A stretch of DNA of 64,000 nucleotides from Ga0077555 sp041397775 (GTDB taxonomy: Bacteria; Pseudomonadota; Alphaproteobacteria; Rhizobiales; Hyphomicrobiaceae), in assembly GCA_041397775.1 (NCBI GenBank), contig JAWKWB010000007.1:186001-250000 (forward strand). The letters are read 5' to 3'. Each line of letters begins with the position of its first letter. Within the stretch, counting starts at the first letter, position 1. Shown piece by piece: positions 9,892 to 18,556 of this stretch. The notes under the pieces were generated by a model. That model ran no database searches. It saw nothing but the letters and a program-made list of their open reading frames with translations, and was not told the DNA's origin. Both the position numbers and the translations under genes were made by a program.

Positions 9892-10319
9892 TGTCGCCTC
9901 CCTCTGTCACATGCGCGCAACGTTGCACCGCGCGTTGCTCTCAGCATTTCGGGCCGACGTGCCCAAATAAAGTGCCAACCGTGTACGTCTCGCGCTTCGC
10001 AAGACATATATGTTCTCGATTCGTTTTCGTCAATTACGCCTTTCGGCTCTACCGCTTCGTTTCGATCTCGTGCGCTGGGCTCGACAGTTGCATCCCCTTG
10101 CAGTTCGTCCAAGAGCAGATGCGGTAACCATGTGGACGACTGGGCTGGCCCTGTACCAGGGCATCAGCATCGGGCAGGGCTCTGACAAGCGTTCACGGCG
10201 CCGGACGCGACAGTCCCGATCCCGGCATCTATAATTTCACACGGCGTTCGTGGACATATGGTTAGGTGACGACTCGCCACCCCCTGTGTCACCCGCCTGC
10301 CCGAGGAGAGACGAGCCCG
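9892..10319. other. 428-base gene-free region, lower GC, with palindromes
   Basis: The gap between the antitoxin and surE carries no convincing coding frame or RNA gene. It holds a perfect palindrome GCAACGTTGC (9917-9926) with a further GCGTTGC half-site just beyond, and an AT-rich palindrome ACATATATGT (10004-10013). Both could belong to the divergent promoter region for the toxin-antitoxin pair and surE. Composition is less GC-rich than the surroundings, as in the two genes beside it. Confidence 0.4.
9917..9926. promoter_or_regulatory. palindromic candidate operator of the toxin-antitoxin pair
   Basis: GCAACGTTGC is a perfect 10-bp palindrome centred about 30 bases upstream of the antitoxin ATG; a matching half-site GCGTTGC follows at 9932-9938. 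Position and symmetry fit autoregulation, which is common in toxin-antitoxin loci but unproven for Panacea modules. Confidence 0.35.
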
Positions 10320-11093
10320 ATGCGTATTCTGCTGACCAACGACGACGGCATCGACGCGCCCGGCCTGCATGCCCTGCGGCAGATCGCCGAAGAACTGGCG
10401 GGACCGGACGGCGAGGTCTGGGTTGCCGCTCCCGAGACGAACCAATCGGGGGCGGGCCACTCGCTGTCCCTCAACGAGCCGCTGCGCATGCGGCAGTTGA
10501 GCGAGCGCGCCTTCGCCATACGCGGCACGCCTACCGACAGCGTCATCATGGGCATGCGGCACGTCCTCGAGAACCGAAAGCCCGATCTGGTGCTGTCCGG
10601 CATCAATCGCGGCGCGAACCTGGCCGAGGACGTCACCTATTCCGGCACCATTGCCGGCGCTCTCGAGGGCACCCAGCTCGGCGTGCGTTCGATCGCCATG
10701 TCGCAGGCCTACAGCTACCTGGCCGGCGACTACCCGCACTGGGAGACCGCGCTCGCGCATGGGCCGGCCCTGATCCGCCGCCTCATTGCCGAGGACTGGC
10801 CGCCGGGCTGCCTGATGAACGTCAACTTCCCGGATTGTCGCCCCGACGAGATCAAGGGCATCGAGGTCACCGCGCAGGGCAAGCGCGACCAGCAGCTGCT
10901 GGGCGTGGAGGCCCGCCACGATACGTGGGGCAACCCATATTATTGGCTGGGTTATGCCAAGCGGCGCTCCAATCCTGCCCGTGGCACGGACCTCTGGGCC
11001 GTCTACAACGACTACATCTCCGTAACGCCGCTGAACATGAACCTGACCGACAGGGCCATGCAGGAGCGTCTGAAGGGCGTTCTGGCACGTTGA
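10320..11093 (+). CDS. surE: 5'/3'-nucleotidase SurE
   Basis: 257 residues, the usual SurE size. Metal-dependent phosphatase acting on nucleoside monophosphates. The catalytic site is clear: MRILLTNDDGIDAPG at the N terminus supplies the Asp-Asp pair, N42-region APETNQSGAGHSLS follows, then GTPTDSV and LSGINRGANLAEDVTYSGT near residue 100. In many proteobacteria surE is followed by pcm; here the next gene is a flavin monooxygenase 188 bases away, so surE is detached from its usual partner. The ATG at 10320 follows GAGGAGAG; the frame is open upstream to 10266 but that part is not SurE-like. Confidence 0.95.
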   Translation: MRILLTNDDGIDAPGLHALRQIAEELAGPDGEVWVAAPETNQSGAGHSLSLNEPLRMRQLSERAFAIRGTPTDSVIMGMRHVLENRKPDLVLSGINRGANLAEDVTYSGTIAGALEGTQLGVRSIAMSQAYSYLAGDYPHWETALAHGPALIRRLIAEDWPPGCLMNVNFPDCRPDEIKGIEVTAQGKRDQQLLGVEARHDTWGNPYYWLGYAKRRSNPARGTDLWAVYNDYISVTPLNMNLTDRAMQERLKGVLAR

Positions 11094-11103
11094 TGAGCCG
11101 TTC

Positions 11104-11117
11104 TTGATCTAACGCAA
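11104..11117. promoter_or_regulatory. candidate FNR/FixK-type site
   Basis: TTGATCTAACGCAA matches the TTGAT-N4-CGCAA form of alphaproteobacterial Crp/FNR-family boxes. It lies 165 bases upstream of the monooxygenase start and just after the surE stop. Only a pattern match. Confidence 0.3.
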
Positions 11118-11281
11118 GCCGGTTGGCGGCAAGTTGCTGGAAATATCGAGCCGTAGATCGCGTTGCGTGTCGCGGGCCAGTCCGGATACGATAATGTCCG
11201 GACAGGTTCCAGACACCTGCGTCGCGAGGCGGAAGACCACGCGGCGTTCGAGGAAAAATCAAGGGCAGGAGCGACAATCGA

Positions 11282-12922
11282 ATGACGACCGCCACGACGG
11301 AAGCGCCCAGGGCCAATGGCACGCCAGGGCTGGACTATGACGCCATCATCATCGGCGCCGGCATCTCCGGCATGTACCAGCTCTTGCGCCTGCGCGAGCT
11401 CGGCATGAAGGCGCGCGTCTTCGAGGCGGGCACGAACGTCGGCGGCACCTGGTATTGGAACCGCTATCCCGGCGCCCGCTTCGACAGCGAGAGCTATTCC
11501 TACCAGTACTCGTTCTCCAAGGAGCTGCTGCAGGAGTGGAGCTGGAAGGAGCATTTCGCACCCCAGCCCGAGACGCTGAGCTACCTCAACTATGTCGCGG
11601 ACAAGTTCGATCTGCGTCGCGACATCCAGTTCAAGAGCCGCGTGTCGTCCTCGCATTGGCAGGCCGCCACCAAGAGCTGGAAGGTGACGCTCGAAAACGG
11701 CGACAGCTTCACTGCGCGCTTCCTCGTCACCGCCGTCGGTCCGCTCTCCGCGCCGACGATGCCGCGGCTTGCCGGCGTCGACAGCTACACGGGCGAGTCC
11801 TACCACACCGGCACCTGGCCCCATCATCCCGTGTCGTTCGCCGGCAAGCGCGTCGCCGTGATCGGCACCGGCGCCACCGGCGTGCAGACCATCCAGGAGG
11901 TCGCCAAGACGGTGGGTCACCTCACCGTGTTCCAGCGCACGCCCAACTGGTGCAAGCCCCTCAAGAACCGCCCGATCACCGATGACGAGCAGCGCGCGCT
12001 GAAGGCCGACTACGACGCCATCTTCAAGCGCTGCGACGAGACCTACTCCTGCTTCCTGCACACCCCCGATCCGCGCAGCGCGCTCGAGGTGACGGACGAG
12101 GAGCGCGAGGCGTTCCTCGAGAAGCTCTACGAGACGCCCGGTTTCGGCATGTGGCAGGGCAACTTCCGCGACATGCTCACGAACCGCGAGGCCAACCGGC
12201 TGATCTCGGAGTTCGTCGCGAACAAGATCCGCCAACGCGTGAAGGACCAGAAGGTCGCCGACAAGCTGATCCCGAAGAACCACGGCTTCGGCACGCGCCG
12301 CGTCCCCATGGAGACCCATTACTACGAGGTCTACAACCAGCCGAACGTGGAACTCGTCGACATCTCCGAGACGCCGATCGAGCGCATCACGGAGAAGGGC
12401 CTGAAGACCTCGAACCGCGATTTCGAGTTCGACATGATCATCTACGCGACCGGCTTCGACGCGGTGACGGGCAGCTTCGACCGTATCGACATTCGCGGCG
12501 AGGGCGGCGTCAGCCTGAAGGAGACCTGGCGCAAGGGCATAGAGACGCTGCTCGGCATCCAGGTCGCGGGGTTCCCCAACATGCTGATGCTGGTCGGTCC
12601 GCACACCGCGCTGGGCAACATCCCCCGCAGCATCGAGTACAACGTCGACTGGGTGACGGATCTGCTGCGCTACATGAAGGAGCGCAACCTCACGGTCACG
12701 GATGCACGGCCCGAGGGCGTCAACGAGTGGACCGACTACGTGCGCGAGAAGGCCGAGGGCCTGCTGTCGAACGAGATCGACTCCTGGATGACCGGCGTCA
12801 ACCGCAACGTCGATGGCAAGAACCAGCGCGTGCTGGCCCGCTATAGCGGCAGCGCCCCCGATTTCCGCGCCTGGTGCGATCGCGTTGCCAAGGGCGGCTA
12901 CAAGGAAATCAGCCTGAGCTGA
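11282..12922 (+). CDS. flavin-containing monooxygenase, Baeyer-Villiger type I
   Basis: 546 residues, close to cyclohexanone monooxygenase. These enzymes use FAD, NADPH and O2 to insert oxygen beside a ketone carbonyl. The FAD Rossmann motif GAGISG lies near residue 25, followed by GGTWYWNRYPGARFDSES, a strong family hallmark. The Baeyer-Villiger fingerprint appears as YTGESYHTGTWP near residue 166, with Tyr where Phe is usual. The NADPH Rossmann motif GTGATG lies near residue 196, and the ATGFD signature near residue 395. The gene is isolated: a candidate FNR-type site lies upstream and a bidirectional terminator follows. Substrate cannot be inferred from context. Confidence 0.9.
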   Translation: MTTATTEAPRANGTPGLDYDAIIIGAGISGMYQLLRLRELGMKARVFEAGTNVGGTWYWNRYPGARFDSESYSYQYSFSKELLQEWSWKEHFAPQPETLSYLNYVADKFDLRRDIQFKSRVSSSHWQAATKSWKVTLENGDSFTARFLVTAVGPLSAPTMPRLAGVDSYTGESYHTGTWPHHPVSFAGKRVAVIGTGATGVQTIQEVAKTVGHLTVFQRTPNWCKPLKNRPITDDEQRALKADYDAIFKRCDETYSCFLHTPDPRSALEVTDEEREAFLEKLYETPGFGMWQGNFRDMLTNREANRLISEFVANKIRQRVKDQKVADKLIPKNHGFGTRRVPMETHYYEVYNQPNVELVDISETPIERITEKGLKTSNRDFEFDMIIYATGFDAVTGSFDRIDIRGEGGVSLKETWRKGIETLLGIQVAGFPNMLMLVGPHTALGNIPRSIEYNVDWVTDLLRYMKERNLTVTDARPEGVNEWTDYVREKAEGLLSNEIDSWMTGVNRNVDGKNQRVLARYSGSAPDFRAWCDRVAKGGYKEISLS

Positions 12923-12951
12923 GTGGCAAGCCGCACACGCTCGTCGGACAT

Positions 12952-12989
12952 GAAAACGGCGGATGGAGTTTCCTCCACCCGCCGTTTTC
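12952..12989. terminator. bidirectional intrinsic terminator
   Basis: Arms 12952-12962 (gaaaacggcgg) and 12979-12989 (ccgccgttttc) form a strong hairpin with A and T runs at its base, so it can end transcription from both the convergent monooxygenase and the TRAP permease gene. Confidence 0.85.
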
Positions 12990-13019
12990 TCTATCCGCGT
13001 CGAGAGGCTTGACGTGGCG

Positions 13020-14975
13020 TCACGTCGTGCTTGCCGGCGCCGGCGCGCTGCTCCCCATCATCCGGCCGACGATGAATGCCAGCACCACGCAGCTTGCCCC
13101 CGCGATATCCGTGTAGAGCCCGGGGACGAGCAGGAACGCCGCACCCGCCAGCAGCAGCGCCCGCGTGACGAGATTGATCCGCCCGACACCGTGCATGTAG
13201 GCCTCGAAGGCACAAGCCATCAGCCACACCGCCACGAGGGCCGTCCCCACGTTGTGGATGATCGCCATCGTATCGCCACGCAGGATCAGCGTCGGATTGA
13301 GCACGAACAGGAACGGCAGGATGAAGTTGATGAGCCCCAGCCGCATCGACAGGAACCCGGTCTGCATCGGGTTCGAGCCGGCGATCGTCGACGCCGCGAT
13401 GGCACCGAGCGCCACGGGCGGCGTGATGAAACTGAGCACGCCCCAGTAGAGGATGAACAGGTGGCTCGCGATCGGGTCGAGCCCGCTGTCGATCATGGCC
13501 GGCCCCATCACCACCGCGAGGAAGATGTAGCAGGCGCTGACCGTCATTCCCATGCCCAGGATGAACGACGTGATGGCACCGAACAGCAGCAGCAGATAGA
13601 CGTTGTTGCCGGCGAACTGCACCAGCTCCCGCGAGAACGCACCGCCGACGCCGGTATACGACAGCGCGCCGACGATGAGGCCGATGCCGGCCAGGATGCC
13701 GACGATGTTGGTCACGTTCTTCACGCCGTCGTCGAGCATGACGAGCAACTGCCGCGGATGGAACGGGTTGACGCCCGTGATCCAGCCGTTGATCGCGCTG
13801 GTCACGATCAGCACCAGCGTCGCATAGAACGGCGCGTGCGCCTCGAGCCCGACCCACACCAGCAGATAGATCAGCAGCACCAGCGAGAAGAGGTAGTGCC
13901 AGCCGGTCTTGATCGCCGGCCACAGCGGCGGGATCTCCGAGGCTTCCTGGCCTTTGAGACCGTTGCGTGCCGCGTAGCAGTCGGCCTGGATCAGCAGCGC
14001 GATGTAGAACATGAGCGCGGGCACCGTGGCCGCGATCATCACGGTGGCATAGGAGATGTTCAGGTACTCCGCCATGATGAACGCCACGGCGCCCATCACC
14101 GGCGGCATCAGTGCGCCGCCCGTCGATGCACACGCTTCGACCGCTGCTGCGTATTTGGGCGGATAGCCGACACGCTTCATGGTCGGAATCGTCAGCTGGC
14201 CCGTCGTCACGACGTTGGAGATGACGCTGCCCGACAGCGAGCCGAACAGTCCGCTGGAGAGGATGGCGACCTTCGCCGGTCCGCCGCGTGCGCGCCCCAG
14301 CAGCGCCGTGGCGAACGTCATGAAGAATTCGCCGCCGCCCGTGGCGACAAGCGCGGACCCGAACAGCAGGAAGCCGATCAGCAGGCCCGCAACCACCCGC
14401 ATCGGAACGCCGATGATGCTCTCTGTGCCCAGTGCGTGCTGGCGAACCAGCGTGGGGATGTCGCTGGACGGCCCCCACAGGAAGCCCGGCATCGACTCCG
14501 CAAACAGCGGGTAGAGAAAGAAGAACAGGCAGATGCCGAACAGCAGCGGCCCGCCGACACGTCGCATCGCCTCCAGGACGGCCAGGCAGACGATGCCGGC
14601 GATGATCGTGGCGTCGGTCGGCGCGACGAGATCCCAGCCCTCCTGCACGATCCGCTCGCCGTTGAGTGCGAGATAACCCATGCACGCCAGCGTGACGGCG
14701 AAGAAGAGCCAGTCGTACCAGGGCACACCCTGGGTGCCTTGCCGCATCGGATAGACGAGAAAGACGAGCGCCAGGAAGATGCCCGTGAGCAGGTAGTAGT
14801 AGCTCGTGTCGATCAGCAGGACGCCGATGAAGAACTGGAAGTTGAACAGGCGGTTGATGTTCAGGAAGATGCCGATCAGACCGAGCGTCATGACGATCCA
14901 GAGCGCAGGCCCGGAAAGCCGGCGATCGGCGGGTCCTTCGGATATGGTGGGCACTACCTTGTCGGGCTCGTTCAT
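13020..14975 (-). CDS. TRAP transporter permease, fused 4TM/12TM type (DctQ-DctM fusion)
   Basis: 651 residues, almost entirely hydrophobic helices. The small DctQ-like part (four helices, roughly residues 25-180) is fused to a large DctM-like part (twelve helices, GLFGSLSGSVISNVVTTG near residue 255 and GGALMPPVMGAVAF near residue 290 are family hallmarks). TRAP systems are secondary importers driven by ion gradients and served by a periplasmic binding protein. The fused form pairs with TAXI-type binding proteins, and one is encoded immediately upstream on the same strand (16378-15203). Co-transcription is likely, with a strong hairpin between the two genes. The transported substrate is not evident. 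Confidence 0.93.
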   Translation of the reverse strand: MNEPDKVVPTISEGPADRRLSGPALWIVMTLGLIGIFLNINRLFNFQFFIGVLLIDTSYYYLLTGIFLALVFLVYPMRQGTQGVPWYDWLFFAVTLACMGYLALNGERIVQEGWDLVAPTDATIIAGIVCLAVLEAMRRVGGPLLFGICLFFFLYPLFAESMPGFLWGPSSDIPTLVRQHALGTESIIGVPMRVVAGLLIGFLLFGSALVATGGGEFFMTFATALLGRARGGPAKVAILSSGLFGSLSGSVISNVVTTGQLTIPTMKRVGYPPKYAAAVEACASTGGALMPPVMGAVAFIMAEYLNISYATVMIAATVPALMFYIALLIQADCYAARNGLKGQEASEIPPLWPAIKTGWHYLFSLVLLIYLLVWVGLEAHAPFYATLVLIVTSAINGWITGVNPFHPRQLLVMLDDGVKNVTNIVGILAGIGLIVGALSYTGVGGAFSRELVQFAGNNVYLLLLFGAITSFILGMGMTVSACYIFLAVVMGPAMIDSGLDPIASHLFILYWGVLSFITPPVALGAIAASTIAGSNPMQTGFLSMRLGLINFILPFLFVLNPTLILRGDTMAIIHNVGTALVAVWLMACAFEAYMHGVGRINLVTRALLLAGAAFLLVPGLYTDIAGASCVVLAFIVGRMMGSSAPAPASTT

Positions 14976-15144
14976 GGGGCCTCGGGCTCGAATGAAGGAA
15001 AACCTCGGCGCGCGGACGAGCCGCAGCGCAATGTGGCGGCGATCGGGAGGAACATCCCCGCGGGGCGCTACGCAATGGGTGCCCGTCGCAAGCGCCGCCC
15101 TCCGGCAAGCGCTCGATCGAGGCAGCGATGCACCCTTACGGTGC

Positions 15145-15180
15145 GTGCGGCAGCGGCATCCGTGAATGCCGCTGCCGCAC
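15145..15180 (-). terminator. strong hairpin between TAXI and TRAP permease genes
   Basis: A perfect 15-bp inverted repeat (GTGCGGCAGCGGCAT paired across a 6-nt loop) lies 23 bases after the TAXI stop. No U-run follows on the minus strand, so it probably protects or partly attenuates the message, giving more binding protein than permease. Confidence 0.6.
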
Positions 15181-15202
15181 CATGTTCCTCACACGCAGAT
15201 CG

Positions 15203-16378
15203 TCAGTTCTGGAGGTTCTTCGCGAAATAAGCGTCCCAGAACGCCGGCCATTCCTTCTCGGCGCTGAACTTCTCTTTCTTCGCCGCCTTTTCAGCCGTCA
15301 GTTTTTCGAACTCTTCCTGGGCCTTGTCCCAGCCGGCGCGCACCTTCTCGAGCCGGGCGAGCCGCTTCTCGTGCCAAGCCTGGGCTTCCTTCGTCCAGTA
15401 GCCCTTCTCCTTGGCGTACTTGATCGCACCTTCGTGCCAGGGCGCGTCGGCCGGCGGCACGATCGAGCGCTTCACCTCCCAGTTCACGGAGCTGCCCGTG
15501 GTGTTCTTGAAGAGGTCGAAGCTGGCGTCGATGGCTTTGACGAGATTGTAGACTTCGTCGACCGACGTCTTCGCATAGGTGACGATCATCGGATAGCGGT
15601 AGCCGACGAGCCAGACCGGCTTGTCCTTGGAGATCGCCGCGCCCACCGTCTCCTTGAACGGTTCGGCGAAGCTGACGACTTTCGTCAGGGCATCCCAGCC
15701 GGCCTTGTTGTCGGGTTCGTAGCTGGGCCAGACGAGGCCGCGCGGCGAGGATTCGATCTGGCGCATGTTCGCCGATGTCGTCACCGAGCCCATGGCGTCG
15801 AGCTGGTTGGCGATGATGGCATCCTTCATCGCGTTATAGCTGCCGAACCAGACCACCTGCACGTCGCTGCGCTTCAGGCCGCCGAAGGCGAGATAGGCGT
15901 CGTTCTTCACGTTGACCGAAGGATTGCCCTTCACATAGCCCACGCGCTTGCCCTTGAGGTCGGACATCTTGGTGACGCCGGTATCCTTGGCCACGGCCAT
16001 GCCGACCGACGAAGGACGTCCCAACACGATGCGGACATCCTGCGGGCCCCACGACTGCACGCCGAAGTCGTACGTCCCTTCGGCGGCGAAGTAAGCTTCG
16101 TTCGCGAGGAAGCCGTACTGCACCTTGCCCGTCAGCATGGGCAACATGCGCCCGATCGACGTGCCTGCCGGAACGATGCGGATGCGGGTGGGATATTTCT
16201 TCTGCAGGGCATTGGCGATGCCGGACGCTTCCGCGTATCCGCTCGAGCCGAGATCGTAGGCGCTCCACACCATCGATTTGGGAAGTTTCGCGTCTTCGGC
16301 GCGTACGCCGGGCGCCGTTGCTGCAAGCGCCATGCTCACAGCGCCGAACAGCGCTGCTCCAGTCTTCCAGGCCTTCAT
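15203..16378 (-). CDS. TAXI-family TRAP transporter solute-binding protein
   Basis: 391 residues. A Sec signal peptide (MKAWKTGAALFGAVSMALAA, cleaved near VRAED) exports it to the periplasm, where it should deliver ligand to the fused TRAP permease encoded downstream. TAXI hallmarks are the SSGYAEASGIANAL helix, VPAGTSIGRMLPML near residue 73, LANEAYFAAEG, and DLKGKRVGYVKG. Usual TAXI proteins have about 320 residues; here a lysine/glutamate/alanine-rich tail (from about residue 325) predicts long charged helices, possibly a coiled coil. The ATG is preceded by AGGGAGGAC. An AT-containing 5' region (16400-16450) may hold the promoter. Confidence 0.9.
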   Translation of the reverse strand: MKAWKTGAALFGAVSMALAATAPGVRAEDAKLPKSMVWSAYDLGSSGYAEASGIANALQKKYPTRIRIVPAGTSIGRMLPMLTGKVQYGFLANEAYFAAEGTYDFGVQSWGPQDVRIVLGRPSSVGMAVAKDTGVTKMSDLKGKRVGYVKGNPSVNVKNDAYLAFGGLKRSDVQVVWFGSYNAMKDAIIANQLDAMGSVTTSANMRQIESSPRGLVWPSYEPDNKAGWDALTKVVSFAEPFKETVGAAISKDKPVWLVGYRYPMIVTYAKTSVDEVYNLVKAIDASFDLFKNTTGSSVNWEVKRSIVPPADAPWHEGAIKYAKEKGYWTKEAQAWHEKRLARLEKVRAGWDKAQEEFEKLTAEKAAKKEKFSAEKEWPAFWDAYFAKNLQN

Positions 16379-16516
16379 TCAGTCCTCCCTAGTTTATGCA
16401 ACCTTTGCGACGGTTGGGCTCGGATTTTTATTTCTTATGCGAGCCTTTGGGGCATCGTTGCGCGATTTGAACGCGGCGACAACCCCTCGGGAGCAGAAAT
16501 ATGCATATCAAGGACC

Positions 16517-16548
16517 GACGCCGCGCGATCGGGGGATCGCGCGGCGTC
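16517..16548 (-). terminator. hairpin downstream of the GMC oxidoreductase gene
   Basis: A perfect 14-bp inverted repeat (GACGCCGCGCGATC, 4-nt loop) lies 45 bases past the oxidoreductase stop and before the TAXI gene. No U-run follows, so it is a probable rather than certain terminator. Confidence 0.6.
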
Positions 16549-16592
16549 CGAATTCGTGCCGTAAATTCCAGGATGCGAGGCGCCGTGCGACC

Positions 16593-18212
16593 TTATGCTG
16601 CCGCGCTCTTCAGCACCATGTCGGCGGCTTTCTCACCGATCATGATGGAGGGGGCATTGGTGTTGCCCGACGTCAGCGTCGGCATGATGGAGGCATCCGC
16701 GACACGAAGTCCCGCGATGCCGCGCACGCGCAGTTGGTCGTCGACCACGGCCATGTCGTCCGATCCCATCTTGCACGTCCCGACGGGGTGATAGGTCGTC
16801 TCGCCGGCCTTGCGGACCCAGTCGAGAATCTCGTCGTCCGTCTGCCGGTCCGCGCCTGGGGCGATTTCCGAGGTCTGCAAGGCAGCCATGGCGGGCGCGG
16901 TCATGATCGCCCGCGCGATGCGGATCGCCTTCGCGGTCAACTCCGCGTCGACCTGCGCAGACAGGAAATTGAAATTGATCGCCGGTGGCGCTTGCGGGTC
17001 GGCGGACGTGATGTGGATGTGCCCCTTGCTTTCCGGCCGCATGGGATGCGCATAGCACGTCAGGCCCGACTGCTTGGAGATCTTGGGCCCCGTGCGTCCG
17101 GGCTCCGTCAGCATCGGCACCCAGCCGAGCAGCAGGTCGGGCGCTTCGAGCCCGTCGCGCGAGCGCACGAATGCGCGCATGGGCGCTGCCACCATCGCCA
17201 GCATGCTGTCTTGGCCCAGGGCGTAGCGCATGGCTTGGTTGACGAGGCCCAGGCCGCGGCCGCGGTCGTTGTACGTCATGCCGTGCGTGCCGATCGCCCA
17301 CCGCGTGCGCGGCGCGTAGTGGTCGCGCAGGTTCTCGCCGACCCCCGGCAGGGCGTGGTGGACCTCCAGGCCGAGGTCGCGCAATCGCTCGGGCTGGCCG
17401 ATCCCCGACAGTTCCAGAAGCTGCGGCGAGTTGATCGCCCCCGCGCTGATGACCACCTCCCGGCTGGCGCGCGCCTCGCGAGGCTGGCCATGCACGCTGT
17501 AGCGCACACCGACGCAGCGCCGGCCGTCGAGAACGACGGCCTCTGTCAGCGCTTCGGCGACGATCCGCAGGTTCGGACGCTTGCGCGCGGGGGTGAGATA
17601 GCAATGGGCCGTGCTCATCCGCCGGCCGCTGGCGATGGTCGCCTGGCTCATGACAATGCCATCCTGCGTGGCACCGTTGTAGTCGGGGTTCTGCGAGATG
17701 CCGACTTCGGCGGCGGCCTTGATCAAGGCCTGCAGCAGCGGCGAATTGGGCTGTGGGTTGGTCACGCGGATCGGGCCGTTGCGGCCGCGGTACTGGTCGT
17801 CGCCGCCGCCCTCGTAGCTCTCCATGCGCTTGAAGAAAGGCAGCACCTCGCGGTAGCTCCATCCCTTGTTGCCCATCTGCGCCCAGGTATCGAAGTCCTG
17901 CGCCTGGCCGCGCACGAAGGCGAGGCCGTTGATGGAACTCGAGCCGCCGAGGAGCTTGCCGCGCGGCACCGGGATGCGGCGCCCGTTCGTGCTGGGTTCG
18001 GGCTCCGAGCTGTAGAGCCAGTTGGCCGTGGGATTGTTGATGAGCTTCGCGTAGCCGATGGGGATATGCATCCACGGATGGCTGGCCGGGCCCGCCTCCA
18101 GCAGCAGCACGCTGAACCGGCCGCTCTCCGAAAGCCGGCTGGCAACCGCCGCGCCAGCCGAGCCGGCGCCGACGACGATGAAGTCGTAGCTTTGTGTATC
18201 CCGCGTCTGCAC
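16593..18212 (-). CDS. GMC-family oxidoreductase (choline dehydrogenase-like)
   Basis: 539 residues, typical of FAD-dependent glucose-methanol-choline oxidoreductases that oxidise alcohols. The FAD-binding motif VVGAGSAGAAVASRLSE is near residue 13, followed by the GMC signature segment GKLLGGSSSINGL near residue 85 and SAGAINSPQLLELSGIG near residue 258. The C-terminal catalytic region holds YHPVGTCKMG (catalytic His) and the final Asn in LTSGNTNAPSIMIGEKAAD. GTG at 18212 was chosen because GGGGAGGA precedes it; the open frame continues upstream to 18473, but that part is translated repeat R2. Substrate unknown: no betaine genes are nearby. Confidence 0.9.
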   Translation of the reverse strand: MQTRDTQSYDFIVVGAGSAGAAVASRLSESGRFSVLLLEAGPASHPWMHIPIGYAKLINNPTANWLYSSEPEPSTNGRRIPVPRGKLLGGSSSINGLAFVRGQAQDFDTWAQMGNKGWSYREVLPFFKRMESYEGGGDDQYRGRNGPIRVTNPQPNSPLLQALIKAAAEVGISQNPDYNGATQDGIVMSQATIASGRRMSTAHCYLTPARKRPNLRIVAEALTEAVVLDGRRCVGVRYSVHGQPREARASREVVISAGAINSPQLLELSGIGQPERLRDLGLEVHHALPGVGENLRDHYAPRTRWAIGTHGMTYNDRGRGLGLVNQAMRYALGQDSMLAMVAAPMRAFVRSRDGLEAPDLLLGWVPMLTEPGRTGPKISKQSGLTCYAHPMRPESKGHIHITSADPQAPPAINFNFLSAQVDAELTAKAIRIARAIMTAPAMAALQTSEIAPGADRQTDDEILDWVRKAGETTYHPVGTCKMGSDDMAVVDDQLRVRGIAGLRVADASIMPTLTSGNTNAPSIMIGEKAADMVLKSAAA

Positions 18213-18387
18213 GATGTCCTCCCCGCGTATCGGACACACTTTAGCCGAAAGGCGAAGACCGTCCATCGGTCGTCGCGGGCAGGGAACGGAGGAGCCACAC
18301 CAAGCTATTGGTTTTTCGAGTGTCCCTTTGACCGCAACGTCCGTTCGAAGCCCGCAGAAGAATGAGACGGACTTTGCGGTCGCGCCA

Positions 18388-18556
18388 CTCGTGTTCCGGC
18401 TCCGACACGTGGTTCCCCGTGCATCGGCCTCTGGACCAAGTGTCGGAGCCGGAAGGAACACTAGCAACACCATGATTCTAGTGTAGCTTTTGCATCTGAC
18501 GTTTGGTTACGGTCCCAGCCGAAAGCGGGGACCAAACGTCGGATGCGCTACACTAG
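18388..18556. repeat. composite double-palindrome element R2 (inverted copy of R1)
   Basis: The same 169-nt length as R1, in opposite orientation. Module B comes first (arms 18388-18413 and 18435-18464), then a 13-nt linker, then module A (arms 18478-18507 and 18531-18556). The stems differ from R1 at only a few positions, the 4-nt bulges are in the same places, and loop B is nearly the same; loop A has the same length (23 nt) but a different sequence, which implies that the stems are what is conserved. It fills most of the 340-base gap between the oxidoreductase start and the SPOR protein stop. Confidence 0.85.

Noticed and set aside
12963..15230. 755-codon open frame antisense to the TRAP permease gene
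   Set aside because: Composition is Arg/His/Asp/Gln-rich with no domain, as expected for the antisense frame of a GC-rich membrane protein gene.
18213..18473. N-terminal extension of the GMC oxidoreductase
   Set aside because: The added residues are translated repeat R2; GTG 18212 has a strong ribosome site.
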